52,019 nt of DNA from Chitinophaga pinensis (GCA_945872355.1 CAMBZU010000015.1:1-52019); one strand, 5' to 3'; shown: positions 8,188 to 18,000, numbered from the stretch's first letter. Numbers and translations are program-made. The notes: a model not told the origin generated them from the sequence alone.

Positions 8188-9318
8188 CTATTCTTCCTCT
8201 TTATTTTTTAGCTGCATCAATAAGTTGTAAGCACCTTTTAAAACAAAGTTTTTGTTGAGTAAAGCATTGTCCATGATTACTTCTGTATGACCATTTTCAG
8301 TATTGCCCAATTTAACTTCAACCATTTGAAATGTATTTTTGCTTAAGGCAATAAATGCGTAATTTACGTTTTCGAATCTTACAAGCGCTTCATCGGGAAG
8401 CACACTTGCCATGTTACTATTGATTTCAAGATCGGCATTCATAAACATACCCGGGATAAGCGTTTTATCATATTTTTCAAAATGACAATGTACTTCTACA
8501 CTGCGCTCTGCAGAAAGATCTTTACCTATTAAAATGATTTCACATGGGAATTTTATTTCTGGTTTGTGGTTGGTGTAGGCCATCAATTTTTGACCAATAA
8601 AAATTTTATCTAAATCTTTTTCATAAATAGTTAAACCCAAATGTATATCTGTTGGATTTACAAGCTCAAATAGCACATCACTTGGGTTAACATATTTGCC
8701 AATATTTACATTTACATGAGATACATAACCATCAATAGGTGAATGTATATCAATACTGCGCGATATATTATTTTCGTTTAAGTTTTCAGGATTTATTCCA
8801 ATGAGTTTCAATTTTTCATGTAAAGATTTTAAAATTATTTTTTGATTTTGATAATCGGCCTCTGCTTGTTGAAATAATTTATCGCTGCTTGCTTTGCTTA
8901 AATTAAGTTCTTTTTGTCGTTTAAAATCGGCCTCCAAAAACTTTAAATTAGAGGCTGTAATTAAATATTCTTGCTGTAGCTGAATGTATTGCTGATCCTC
9001 CATGCTGGCTATAATTTCTCCTTTGGCAATATGCATACCGGGTAACAATTTAGTTGATTTTAAAAAGCCACCTAATGGTACACTTATTGAAACCATATTT
9101 TGAGGTGGAACATCAATAATTCCATTTACTTTTAACACTGAAGAAATAGGTTGTGAGCTAATTTTACCTGTGCTAATGGTCATGTTTTTTAATTGCGCAT
9201 CCGTAAGTTCAACTGTAGTTTTAACAGCAGCATTTACTTCTTTTTGTTCTGTTTTATTTTCTGTACCACAAGCCATTAATACAACCGCGCTTAATAAAGA
9301 AATAATATATTTAGTCAT
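8188..9318 (-). CDS. Periplasmic adaptor lipoprotein of an RND metal efflux pump (CusB/CzcB-like)
   Basis: Membrane-fusion protein linking the inner-membrane RND pump to the outer-membrane channel. The 376-residue protein has a lipobox (VLMAC, Cys17), so it is probably anchored in the inner membrane's outer face. It then has a lipoyl/barrel-sandwich hybrid part (about 60-110 and 190-215), an alpha-helical hairpin between them (about 110-180) and a beta-barrel and membrane-proximal domain to the C-terminus. It follows the pump gene by 10 bp and is the last gene of the operon. No metal-binding N- or C-terminal extension is visible. Confidence 0.9.
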   Translation of the reverse strand: MTKYIISLLSAVVLMACGTENKTEQKEVNAAVKTTVELTDAQLKNMTISTGKISSQPISSVLKVNGIIDVPPQNMVSISVPLGGFLKSTKLLPGMHIAKGEIIASMEDQQYIQLQQEYLITASNLKFLEADFKRQKELNLSKASSDKLFQQAEADYQNQKIILKSLHEKLKLIGINPENLNENNISRSIDIHSPIDGYVSHVNVNIGKYVNPSDVLFELVNPTDIHLGLTIYEKDLDKIFIGQKLMAYTNHKPEIKFPCEIILIGKDLSAERSVEVHCHFEKYDKTLIPGMFMNADLEINSNMASVLPDEALVRFENVNYAFIALSKNTFQMVEVKLGNTENGHTEVIMDNALLNKNFVLKGAYNLLMQLKNKEEE

Positions 9319-9328
9319 AATTAGTATT

Positions 9329-12300
9329 TTATTTATTGGTTAAATAATTTAATTCAATAATGCTATTATTTAGTTTTGAAATAGCATTTATATACTCTAC
9401 TTTAATATTTACGGCTTGGTTGGTGAGTACTACCCAATCTAAATAATTGATATTTCCGCTCTGGTATTGCGCTGTGGCTGCATTTATTGTTTCTTCAGCA
9501 TTTTTTAAGCCTTTAACTTCGTAGTAATTTACCACACTTGCGTTAGTAATATAGTCTTGATAAGCCTTTTTATAATTCAATTGAAATAATGCAGTGCTGC
9601 TATTCAAATTATTTTCTGCTATTTGTTGATGAATTTTAAGAACATTTATTTTAGTCTTTTGAGCTCCAAAAAATAAAGGTATTCCAAAGCCTGCCTGAAA
9701 TGATTGAAATCTTTTTGAAGGAGCGTAATAATTATTATATGGTCCATTTCCTATAATACTTGAATTGCTATAGCCAACCAATAAATCGGGCAATAAAAAT
9801 GATTTTTCTAAGTTTAATTTTGATTTACTTAATTCCTGTTGCTGCGCTAATTGTAATATAAATGGATGTTGCTTAACCATCAAATCATCATTAATTAAAG
9901 GCGTATCCATTACTGTTTTTTTTGTATCCGGAATTAATGCTGTTTTTGCATTCAATAGTAAGTTAAATGTAGCAAGTGCATTTTTATATTCTTGTTCTAT
10001 TTTTTCCAACTGTAATTTAATTTGTGCTGTTTGCATTGCTGCAGTGTTTTTTTCAAGGATATTACTTTCTCCTTTTTCATATTTGAGTTCAGCATTTTTT
10101 AAAAATACAGTATACATACTGTCCATGCTTTGCAAAACAAGTGTTAATTGCGAAATTTGAACCAAGCTATAATAAACAACACTCAATTCTTTTTTTAATT
10201 CAGCTTTTCTTATTTCAAGCGCTAAGCCTGCATTCTTCCATTCATTTGTTAGTATTTTTTTTTGATTTGTATAAACCGTTGGGAATTTTAAACTTTGAGC
10301 TATACCAAATTTAGTATCCATATAAGCGCTGTTAAATTGCCCATATTCGCCTGTAATTGATGTTTGTGGCAAGTCCCACGCACTGTGTTTAAGTTTTGTG
10401 TAAGCTTCAACATTTAATTTATCTGATTTTAGCGATAAATTATTTGTAATGGCAGTATCAATTGCAGCCTTCAATTCAATGGTATTTTGTGCATCTACAT
10501 TGCTTGGTAATAATGATATTGACACAAATAGGATAAGCGCAGATACAATAGGTTTTGTTTTAAATCCTTTCTCGAAAAAAATATATAAAATGGGTAAAAC
10601 AAAAAGGGTTAAGAAAGTTGCTATTAACAGGCCCCCAATAACTACTGTTGCTATAGGTCGCTGAACTTCAGCACCTGCACCATTGCTTATAGCCATTGGC
10701 AAGAATCCTAAGGATGCAACAAATGCAGTCATTAAAACAGGACGTAATCTAATTTTTGTGCCCATTAAAACAATTTTCCGCGTATCTGTCCAACCTTCTT
10801 TTTTAAGCCGATTAAATTCGGCAATCAACACAATTCCATTAAGCACAGCAACACCAAACAAAGCTATAAAGCCAACTCCAGCAGAAATGCTAAAAGGCAT
10901 ACCGCGCCATGCTAAAGCAAAAATACCACCCACAGCCGAAAGTGGAATGGCTGAGTATATTAATAAACCTTGTTTAATAGAATTGAATGAAAAATAAAGC
11001 AATATGAAAATTAATAATAATGAAATCGGCACAGTAATGCCTAATCTCGCTTTTGCTGCATTTAAATTTTCAAACGCGCCACCATAGGTTACATAATAAC
11101 CTGCTGGGAATTTTATCTTCTTTTCAATTTTTTGTTGTAGCTCTGTTACTATTGTTTGTACATCACGCCCAGCAACGTTAAATCCAATAATGATTCTTCG
11201 TTTAGCATCTTCACGTTGTATTTGATTAGGTCCTTCTTTTAATTCAACAGCTGCTAATTGATACAAAGGTATTTGAGCGCCATTGGGTGTTGCAATTAAT
11301 AAATTCTTGATGTCATCTATATTTTTGCGTTGTGCTCCATTTAATCGAACTACCATATCAAAACGTTTTTCTCCTTCATACACAGCGCCTGTAGATTGCC
11401 CTGCTAGCCCAGTGTTTACAATTTTATTAATATCACTTATGTTTAGGCCGTATTGTGCAATAGCTGGTCTATTATAACTAATAATAATTTGAGGCATACC
11501 TGCAACAGGCTCAACATATATGTTTTTTGTTCCTTCTACACTGGCAGAAATATCACCTAATAATTTGGCGTAATGAGCCAATGTATCCATATTTTCACCA
11601 AATATTTTACAAACTACATCTTGCTTAGCACCTGTCATTAATTCATTAAAACGCATTTGCACTGGATACTGAAAACTAGTTGTAATACCAGGTATATCAG
11701 AAACAGCTTTGCTCATTTTTTCTGATAACTCAGGGAATGTTTTTGCTGAGGTCCATTCTTTTTTATCTTTTAAAATAATCATCATATCGGCCGCTTCCAT
11801 AGGCATTGGATCAGTTGGAATTTCGCCGCTACCTATTTTCGTAACTACCTGCTCTACTTCTGGAAAATTTTCTTTTAAAATTTTGGCCGCACGTTGTGTA
11901 CTTTCAATGGTTGTATTTAAATTGCTGCCCATCAAAACACGCGTTTCTACTGCAAAATCGCCTTCCTCCAGGGCCGGTATAAATTCACCTCCCATGTTTG
12001 ATAGCACATAAATAGAAATTGCAAATAAGGTAAATGCGGTAGTTATTACTGTTTTTGGAAAATTTAAAACCTTGTTCAATGCTTTTTGAAAATGCCGTTC
12101 AAAAAAGGCCATCATTTTATCAGAAATAGTTTTTTTATGACTGATTTTTTTACTCATGATTAATGCACTCATCATAGGCACATATGTTAAAGAAAGAATA
12201 AATGCACCCAACAAGGCGAAGGCAACAGTTTGCGCCATAGGTATAAACATTTTGCCTTCAATGCCCTGCAATGCAAAAGTGGGTAGGTAAACAATCAATA

Positions 12301-13675
12301 TTATTATTTGTCCGAATACCACACTGCGCGCCATTTTTGTAGAAGCGCCACTCACTTCATCATCCATTTGTTGTTGTGATAGTTGATTAACAGAAGCAAA
12401 ATGTTTACTGTGGGTGAGTTGATGCAACACTGCTTCAACTATAAATACAGCGCCATCTACAATAAGTCCAAAATCCAGTGCCCCTAAACTCATTAAATTT
12501 CCAATCACACCAAAAATATTCATTAAAATAACAGCAAATAACATGGCTAGTGGGATCACAGAAGCCACTATAAACCCTGCTCTTAAATTTCCTAAAAACA
12601 ATATCAGTACAAAAAGTACAATTAATGCACCTTCCATTAAATTGGTTTCCACAGTGCCAATGGCATTGTTTACCATTTTAGTGCGGTCTAAAAATGGTTC
12701 TAAGATTACTCCTTCAGGCAGTGTTTTTTGAATTAGAGCTACCCTGTCTTTTACGTCTTTAATTACTTCACTGCTGTTTTCTCCTTTCAACATCATCACC
12801 ACTGCTCCGGCTACTTCTCCTTGGTCATTATAACACATAGCGCCATATCTTGTGGCACTGCCATAGCGAACTTCAGCAACATCACGAATTAATAAGGGAG
12901 TTCCATTGGAAGTGTTTTTTACAAATATTGCTTTTATATCTTGTATACTTCCTACCAATCCTTCACTTCTGATGTATAAAACTGTGGGCCCCTTTTCGAT
13001 ATAGGCACCGCCAGTATTTTGATTATTGTTTTCGAGTGCCTTAAATACATCATTGATGGTAATATTAAAAGCTTTTAATTTGGCTGGCTCAACAGCGATT
13101 TCGTATTGTTTTAATTTACCGCCAAAACTACTAACATCTGCCACGCCTTTTACACCAAGCAATTGTCTACGAACCATCCAATCTTGTATGGTACGTAGTT
13201 CCATCGCATCGTATTTTTTTTCATATCCTGCTTTTGGTCTAACTGTGTACTGGTAAATTTCACCAAGGCCTGTTGTTACTGGTCCCATAGCTATTGAACC
13301 AACTCCTTGTGGCATGTCAGCTTGCACAATTTGTAATCGTTCTGCAACTTGCTGGCGAGCCCAATAAACATCAACTCCATCTTCAAAAACGATAGTTACT
13401 AATGATAAGCCAAACCTCGAAAAACTTCTAATTTCGTGCAAGCCAGAAATATTACTATTGGCTAATTCTATTGGAAACGTCACCAAACGCTCAATATCAG
13501 TTGCCCCTAATGATGGAGCAACTGTTATAACTTGTACCTGATTATTTGTAATATCAGGCACGGCATCTATAGGTAATTTAGTAAATTGATAACTGCCATA
13601 ACCGATTAGGGCAATGATAAACAAGCCTATAATGAGTTTATTATTAATTGAAAATGCAATAATTTTATTCAACAT
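9329..13675 (-). CDS. CzcA/CusA-type heavy-metal RND pump fused to a TolC-like outer-membrane factor
   Basis: 1448 residues. About 1-1040 is a complete RND proton antiporter with two sets of transmembrane helices. TM4 carries DFGLIVDGAVFIVE with D401, D407 and E414, close to the D402/D408/E415 set of CzcA, which favours divalent cations (Zn, Co, Ni) over Cu/Ag. After TM12 a second signal-peptide-like segment (about 1043-1063, ending NVDAQ) leads into about 385 residues of outer-membrane factor. That part has long helical repeats (QTAQIKLQLEKIEQEY, QSGNINYLDWV). This fusion is known in Bacteroidota. It is flanked by the DUF2231-like gene (3 bp upstream) and the adaptor. Confidence 0.93.
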   Translation of the reverse strand: MLNKIIAFSINNKLIIGLFIIALIGYGSYQFTKLPIDAVPDITNNQVQVITVAPSLGATDIERLVTFPIELANSNISGLHEIRSFSRFGLSLVTIVFEDGVDVYWARQQVAERLQIVQADMPQGVGSIAMGPVTTGLGEIYQYTVRPKAGYEKKYDAMELRTIQDWMVRRQLLGVKGVADVSSFGGKLKQYEIAVEPAKLKAFNITINDVFKALENNNQNTGGAYIEKGPTVLYIRSEGLVGSIQDIKAIFVKNTSNGTPLLIRDVAEVRYGSATRYGAMCYNDQGEVAGAVVMMLKGENSSEVIKDVKDRVALIQKTLPEGVILEPFLDRTKMVNNAIGTVETNLMEGALIVLFVLILFLGNLRAGFIVASVIPLAMLFAVILMNIFGVIGNLMSLGALDFGLIVDGAVFIVEAVLHQLTHSKHFASVNQLSQQQMDDEVSGASTKMARSVVFGQIIILIVYLPTFALQGIEGKMFIPMAQTVAFALLGAFILSLTYVPMMSALIMSKKISHKKTISDKMMAFFERHFQKALNKVLNFPKTVITTAFTLFAISIYVLSNMGGEFIPALEEGDFAVETRVLMGSNLNTTIESTQRAAKILKENFPEVEQVVTKIGSGEIPTDPMPMEAADMMIILKDKKEWTSAKTFPELSEKMSKAVSDIPGITTSFQYPVQMRFNELMTGAKQDVVCKIFGENMDTLAHYAKLLGDISASVEGTKNIYVEPVAGMPQIIISYNRPAIAQYGLNISDINKIVNTGLAGQSTGAVYEGEKRFDMVVRLNGAQRKNIDDIKNLLIATPNGAQIPLYQLAAVELKEGPNQIQREDAKRRIIIGFNVAGRDVQTIVTELQQKIEKKIKFPAGYYVTYGGAFENLNAAKARLGITVPISLLLIFILLYFSFNSIKQGLLIYSAIPLSAVGGIFALAWRGMPFSISAGVGFIALFGVAVLNGIVLIAEFNRLKKEGWTDTRKIVLMGTKIRLRPVLMTAFVASLGFLPMAISNGAGAEVQRPIATVVIGGLLIATFLTLFVLPILYIFFEKGFKTKPIVSALILFVSISLLPSNVDAQNTIELKAAIDTAITNNLSLKSDKLNVEAYTKLKHSAWDLPQTSITGEYGQFNSAYMDTKFGIAQSLKFPTVYTNQKKILTNEWKNAGLALEIRKAELKKELSVVYYSLVQISQLTLVLQSMDSMYTVFLKNAELKYEKGESNILEKNTAAMQTAQIKLQLEKIEQEYKNALATFNLLLNAKTALIPDTKKTVMDTPLINDDLMVKQHPFILQLAQQQELSKSKLNLEKSFLLPDLLVGYSNSSIIGNGPYNNYYAPSKRFQSFQAGFGIPLFFGAQKTKINVLKIHQQIAENNLNSSTALFQLNYKKAYQDYITNASVVNYYEVKGLKNAEETINAATAQYQSGNINYLDWVVLTNQAVNIKVEYINAISKLNNSIIELNYLTNK

Positions 13676-13678
13676 ATA

Positions 13679-14173
13679 TTAATCCTCCTCTTCTATCCCT
13701 TCAATACCAATGGAAGGCGCTTGTGGTGAAACATTCCCATTTATTTCTGTGTGCCTAATTTTACCTCCTAAATAGCCCACTCTGGCCATAGCAGCAAAAG
13801 AGCATAAACTAAAAACAAGTAAAACAAAAAAAGTTTTGTGTGTAAGAGCAGATTTTTGCTTACTAACTATTATGCTAATTATAGCTACTATTCCTGTAAT
13901 CGACATTAAAATAAAAGCAAATTCAGCGGCTTCTTCATGAAGTTCAATGCTGTTTTCTGAAATACCTTTTATATGTTCTATACTTTCTTCTGCAGGCTCC
14001 CCTGTTAAGTATACAGGAACAGCAATTAAAGACATGGCAGCGATTATATAAGCCGAAAGTATTTTAATTTTTAATTCATTGGCAATAAAGCCATAGATAA
14101 TTATTATTGTGCCTATCAACGTCCCAATGATGGGGAAATGATTAAGCAACAAATGAAAATGTGTTGCATTCAT
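13679..14173 (-). CDS. DUF2231-like four-helix membrane protein
   Basis: 164 residues with four predicted membrane helices and an N-terminal HFHLLLNHFPIIGT, the histidine-rich HPLLVHFP-type opening of DUF2231-like proteins. An acidic loop (EPAEESIEH, ELHEEAAEF) lies between helices 2 and 3. It is 3 bp from the RND pump gene and 58 bp after the His-rich secreted protein, so it belongs to the efflux operon. Its role is unknown. The conserved His residues could bind metal or haem, but that is inference. Confidence 0.75.
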   Translation of the reverse strand: MNATHFHLLLNHFPIIGTLIGTIIIIYGFIANELKIKILSAYIIAAMSLIAVPVYLTGEPAEESIEHIKGISENSIELHEEAAEFAFILMSITGIVAIISIIVSKQKSALTHKTFFVLLVFSLCSFAAMARVGYLGGKIRHTEINGNVSPQAPSIGIEGIEEED

Positions 14174-14231
14174 AGTATAAAAGTGTAAAAAATGATATTT
14201 TGAAAGACACGCTTTGTGCCTAATTTAGCTA

Positions 14232-14615
14232 TTAGCAAATAGTTTTCGGAGGTTGAAAAATGCTATCTAAATTATGGTTTGGAATGAACTCTACTGAAAA
14301 AATAATATGCTCAATTTCTATCACAATTTGCGCAAAAGCGCTTAAAGATTCAGGAATAGTAAATGTTGGACTTAAATGAACATGGCCAATATCACTTGAG
14401 TGATTTAAAGGTAAGGACTTATGCGCAGCATCAGCATTATTTATATCATTGAAATAGTGCAACGCTATAAAATCAAAAAAGGAAATGTTTGGTGTTTCTT
14501 GCTCAGTATGATGGCGGTAATGTTCAATCAACAAGGGTATTCTTACCACATCTTCAAAAAAAGCAAAATTGGTAACAATTTGTAAGGAAAGAAAAAGCGA
14601 TAACAACAATTTCAT
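14232..14615 (-). CDS. Small His-rich secreted protein heading the metal efflux operon
   Basis: 127 residues. An N-terminal hydrophobic segment (about 1-19) is a signal peptide or anchor. The rest holds many histidines (EHYRHHTEQE, LHYF, HVHLS, EIEHIIF), suggesting metal binding in the periplasm. Similar proteins of this size precede Cus/Czc-type operons in Bacteroidota as far as I recall, but I cannot name a family. The stretch SFFDFIALHYF is a likely family signature. Its ATG is 18 bp from the BtuG-like gene, with its own -7 box 4 nt away. Confidence 0.65.
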   Translation of the reverse strand: MKLLLSLFLSLQIVTNFAFFEDVVRIPLLIEHYRHHTEQETPNISFFDFIALHYFNDINNADAAHKSLPLNHSSDIGHVHLSPTFTIPESLSAFAQIVIEIEHIIFSVEFIPNHNLDSIFQPPKTIC

Positions 14616-14619
14616 ATTT

Positions 14620-14627
14620 CAAAGGTA
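14620..14627 (-). promoter_or_regulatory. -7 element directly before the His-rich gene
   Basis: On the minus strand TACCTTTG (exact TAnnTTTG) is followed by AAAT and the ATG. A perfect 7-bp dyad, TTTATTT g AAATAAA, lies just upstream at 14634-14648 and overlaps the stop of the BtuG-like gene. Together they could form a regulated, leaderless promoter that uncouples the efflux genes from the B12 riboswitch. Confidence 0.45.
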
Positions 14628-14633
14628 TTCATT

Positions 14634-15695
14634 TTATTTGAAATAAATTTTAGAAGGTATTAATCCTACCTTAAACTCATTGATTAGCGCAGCTTTGGAG
14701 TTGTAATTATATATTTTTCCTTTTTGAATATAGTCAATGGCATCAGCTGCAAAAATATGCCCTGTTTTAGGCGCAATACTTAAGCCATAAAAATTTTTGT
14801 TACTTCCATCAATCAAAGCTGCATTGGGTAAACTATTGGCATCAACCGAAACTTGATAGATATGTTTATTGATATAATACAATGTATCATGAGTGTCGTT
14901 AATGCTAAGTCGCATAGGTGATTCATCTAATACAAAATCCATTCTTTTTTCAATACTTTTATTTAAAGGATTTATACAGAACAAGGCACCTGATTTATTT
15001 ATTGATGCATCGCCGTTACACAACACCCATAATTTGCCATTTTTATCTTCAACCAAACTTCCTGGGCATTGCGCTAAAACTAAGCTGTCTTCAAGCTGGT
15101 CGTTAGCAGCATTTACAATGTATAGCTTGTCATTTTTCATATTTGTAATGTATACTTTTCCATAAAGCATATACATTTCTTCTGTCCATCCATGAATAAT
15201 AATCTCTCCTTGCTTGCTGTTATTATTTAAATTGATAATACTAACTCGATTGCTTTTATAATCGCTCACATATGCTTTTGAACTGCTTACAGGTATGATA
15301 TATCGTGGTGAAGTTAATCCTGTAATGCTTGTTCTGCGCTCAAAATTTTCAGGATTCAATACTTCTATTTTTTGAGAATTATTAACCACAACATAATACC
15401 AACCGTTTATGTACGACATGCTTTGGCAAACATCACCTAAATTCTGATTGTTTACTTGCTTATAAATATCTTCTACAACACTTTTATCATCTAAATTATA
15501 ATAACTTATTGATGCATTCCCAAATTGAAAATTACCTTCATTGATAATGTAAATCCCATGCTCACTTTTTAAATCAATCACTGGTTTTATTTCATCTTCG
15601 GGCTTGTCTGATTTGCAGGAGGAAATGATTGATGAAATAAATATCAAAACAAAAAACAAGGCTAAAAAGGGTAGGGTATGTTTCACTGTTTTCAT
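14634..15695 (-). CDS. BtuG-like surface lipoprotein with beta-propeller
   Basis: 353 residues. Signal peptide with lipobox (IISSC, Cys27), then repeated YncE/DUF5074-like blades (INEGNFQFGNASISYYN, TSPRYIIPVSSSKAYVSDY, GKVYITNMKNDKLYIVN). In Bacteroides, BtuG is a cell-surface propeller lipoprotein that captures cobalamin and docks onto BtuB, encoded in riboswitch-controlled btuB operons. The same context here, third gene after a B12 riboswitch and a BtuB-like receptor, supports that role. Its start overlaps the MTH1187-family gene by 4 bp (ATGA). Sequence similarity to characterised BtuG was not tested. Confidence 0.75.
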   Translation of the reverse strand: MKTVKHTLPFLALFFVLIFISSIISSCKSDKPEDEIKPVIDLKSEHGIYIINEGNFQFGNASISYYNLDDKSVVEDIYKQVNNQNLGDVCQSMSYINGWYYVVVNNSQKIEVLNPENFERRTSITGLTSPRYIIPVSSSKAYVSDYKSNRVSIINLNNNSKQGEIIIHGWTEEMYMLYGKVYITNMKNDKLYIVNAANDQLEDSLVLAQCPGSLVEDKNGKLWVLCNGDASINKSGALFCINPLNKSIEKRMDFVLDESPMRLSINDTHDTLYYINKHIYQVSVDANSLPNAALIDGSNKNFYGLSIAPKTGHIFAADAIDYIQKGKIYNYNSKAALINEFKVGLIPSKIYFK

Positions 15696-15991
15696 GATTT
15701 ATAATTCCCAATTTTATCATCAATAAATAAATTTTTTGAACTATGACAGTGTAATTTAAGATTCAGAATGAGTTCTTCATTGTGTCCTTGCAAGGCTGTA
15801 TTTTTTATTTTTTTAATCAATTGCATCACTTCTTCAAAACTACCTTCTACAACGGTTTCGAAAGGACAAACCACATAATTTAATCCAGATGTAGCTATTA
15901 ACGCAATGGCCTCATCAATAATTTTATACTTATCAATATTATTGCTCAATGGCAACAATTGTATTGCTGCATTTATTTTATGATTTTCCAT
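15692..15991 (-). CDS. MTH1187/YkoF-type thiamine-binding-family protein
   Basis: Using the ATG at 15991 gives 99 residues, the normal length for this cytoplasmic ferredoxin-like-fold family. A GTG at 16021 would add ten residues lying inside the receptor gene. Family pattern: INAAIQLLPL, IDEAIALIATSGLNYVVCPFETVVEGSFEEVMQLI. The family binds thiamine or its pyrimidine, but placement between btuB and the BtuG-like gene under a B12 riboswitch suggests a corrinoid- or metal-related role. It overlaps the receptor gene by 14 bp and the next gene by 4 bp. Confidence 0.75.
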   Translation of the reverse strand: MENHKINAAIQLLPLSNNIDKYKIIDEAIALIATSGLNYVVCPFETVVEGSFEEVMQLIKKIKNTALQGHNEELILNLKLHCHSSKNLFIDDKIGNYKS

Positions 15992-17906
15992 AATTTGATT
16001 TAAAGTTAAAAACGATTCCACCTTTGTAATTGATCCCAGGCATGGGGCGAGCTGCTAATACCTGATACTTGTTATTCAGTAAATTATTAATTTGAAATTG
16101 AAATTCGATATTCACTTTTTTGAAATCTATTTTGTATCCAACATTTATATTGTGCAAAAAATAGGGCAATAAATATTGGCTGTGATCACTACTGGTATAG
16201 CGATAGCCTGTATAAGTATGATTTAACATGATAGTGGCACTTTTGTATGTGATACCATAATTAAATTGACCTGTATAAAGTGGTACATAAATCAATTGTT
16301 TATTTATAGATGCATCGCTGTTAAGCGCAGAGGCTGTGTTTTCTGACAATACATAACTTGTTTTAAAATTACTAAACAACTTCAATCGCTTTCCATTGTA
16401 TTGATAACTTGTATTTGTTTCGGCACCTCTGCTCCAAACATGCATTAAATTTTGTGGGCTCCAAAACGCTCCATTGGGCAACCAAATAATCCAGTTTTCA
16501 ATTTGCCTGCTAAACGCTGTAAGCTCCAATGTGAGTGTATATTTCTTTTTATTTTTTGGAATCATCAACATCAAACCACCTTCATAGGCATAACCATTTT
16601 CGGGTAATAAATTTTGATTGCCACCTTCTTTCCAAAATAAATCATTAATGGTTGGTATTCTGTAAACCCTAGCCGCATTGGCTTTCATTTTTAACCACCT
16701 AGTAATATAATAATCGACTCCTAATGACCAAGTTAAAGGCACTGGTGTTGTGTTTACCCATTCCTTACGGACAGAAGCAACAGCAATTAAATTCGATTTT
16801 TTATTTAAATATTGAAAGGATGAAAATAAAGCCAATTTATTTTGCACCGGAATAAGTTTGCTAAATTCAATACTTTGTGATTGCGCATATGTATTATTTG
16901 CTCCAAGTATCCAAATATTGCGTCCAATGCTTCTGTTCATCAATATTTCATTGATATACGTTTGTGATTTATTTTCAGCAACTTTACTAAACTCTGAATC
17001 TCTATATTTTAATGCTTCATTGAAGTAGGCACTTCTAAGATTTAAATTCCATAATTTAAAATAACGATGATAGCTTGCTGTAAATCGCATGGCATAGTCT
17101 TCTTGAAATGCATCACTACTTTGTTGAAAAAGGGTAGGAGGTATTTCTCGTTTATTTTCTTGTAACCAAATATGCGTTTCAAGCAATTGATTTTCTTTAA
17201 TTTTAAAATAATTTTCTTGCATCAAAGTGTTTTGATTGGCTTTTGCATTAGGAAGTTTACGCGTTTCTTGAACTTCATTAGCTAAGGAAGTATAATCATA
17301 ATTATGCAATGCATCTGAATGATAAAATTTAGTGCTATTACTGAATTTTATATTGCTGTAATCAGCCGACACAAGCATACTTTTTTCACCAAAACTACCA
17401 GCCCCTGTGAAGAATTTTATGGAACTACCTTCATTGAATTTAGATTTACTTTGCAAGTGAATAGCACCGCCAATAGCACCACTTCCCCATGTAGCGCTCT
17501 TGCCACCGTATTGCAAACTCATGCTATTAAACAAGCCTGAAGGTATTAATGATAAATCCATCATGCCTGTTACAGGACTTTGTAAATTAAAACCATTCCA
17601 TAAAATAGCAGTATGATTAGCACTACCTCCTCTAAAAGAACTACTCGCTAAACCACCTCCACCATAACTTTTGATATAAACTGCACTCATTCTGTTGAGC
17701 ACTTCAGCGGCACTTAAATTGAGGCTATTTGCTAAAATAGTTGAATCTAGTGTTTCATATTTTAGACCTTGATGTAAATGAATCACACGCACTTCGGCTT
17801 GAATTAAAACTTGATCAATAAGATGCACACTATCTTGCTGTGCTTGGCTTTGTGTAGCTAAGGACAAATAAAATAAAACATAAAAGATAAGCCGTTTTAA
17901 TTGCAT
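15978..17906 (-). CDS. btuB: TonB-dependent receptor, BtuB-like
   Basis: 642-residue outer-membrane receptor for cobalamin or other corrinoids. Signal peptide about 1-22 (ending QSQAQ), then directly a plug domain (SLNLSAAEVLNRMSAVYIKS, FRGGSANHTAILWNG, GGAIHLQS) without the carboxypeptidase-like N-terminal extension of SusC-type receptors, then a 22-strand barrel ending in an aromatic-rich strand (GGIVFNFKSN). Substrate assignment rests on the cobalamin riboswitch 95 bp upstream and the BtuG-like gene in the same operon. Confidence 0.88.
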   Translation of the reverse strand: MQLKRLIFYVLFYLSLATQSQAQQDSVHLIDQVLIQAEVRVIHLHQGLKYETLDSTILANSLNLSAAEVLNRMSAVYIKSYGGGGLASSSFRGGSANHTAILWNGFNLQSPVTGMMDLSLIPSGLFNSMSLQYGGKSATWGSGAIGGAIHLQSKSKFNEGSSIKFFTGAGSFGEKSMLVSADYSNIKFSNSTKFYHSDALHNYDYTSLANEVQETRKLPNAKANQNTLMQENYFKIKENQLLETHIWLQENKREIPPTLFQQSSDAFQEDYAMRFTASYHRYFKLWNLNLRSAYFNEALKYRDSEFSKVAENKSQTYINEILMNRSIGRNIWILGANNTYAQSQSIEFSKLIPVQNKLALFSSFQYLNKKSNLIAVASVRKEWVNTTPVPLTWSLGVDYYITRWLKMKANAARVYRIPTINDLFWKEGGNQNLLPENGYAYEGGLMLMIPKNKKKYTLTLELTAFSRQIENWIIWLPNGAFWSPQNLMHVWSRGAETNTSYQYNGKRLKLFSNFKTSYVLSENTASALNSDASINKQLIYVPLYTGQFNYGITYKSATIMLNHTYTGYRYTSSDHSQYLLPYFLHNINVGYKIDFKKVNIEFQFQINNLLNNKYQVLAARPMPGINYKGGIVFNFKSNYGKS

Positions 17907-18000
17907 TTATTTTTAAATTATGGCCAACTGAATGCAAGAGAAAATCCCTTTGTAAGGAAAATTAACTCATTGCTTTTTCACCGAAAGCCTTGATTTATGG

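Noticed and set aside
10683-10997. 104-codon plus-strand ORF, and similar ones at 11709-12011 and 13026-13256
   Set aside because: All are antisense to the RND pump gene, with low-quality composition and no upstream promoter box.
15992-16021. GTG start for the MTH1187-family protein
   Set aside because: It would add ten residues inside the receptor gene. The ATG at 15991 gives the normal family length.
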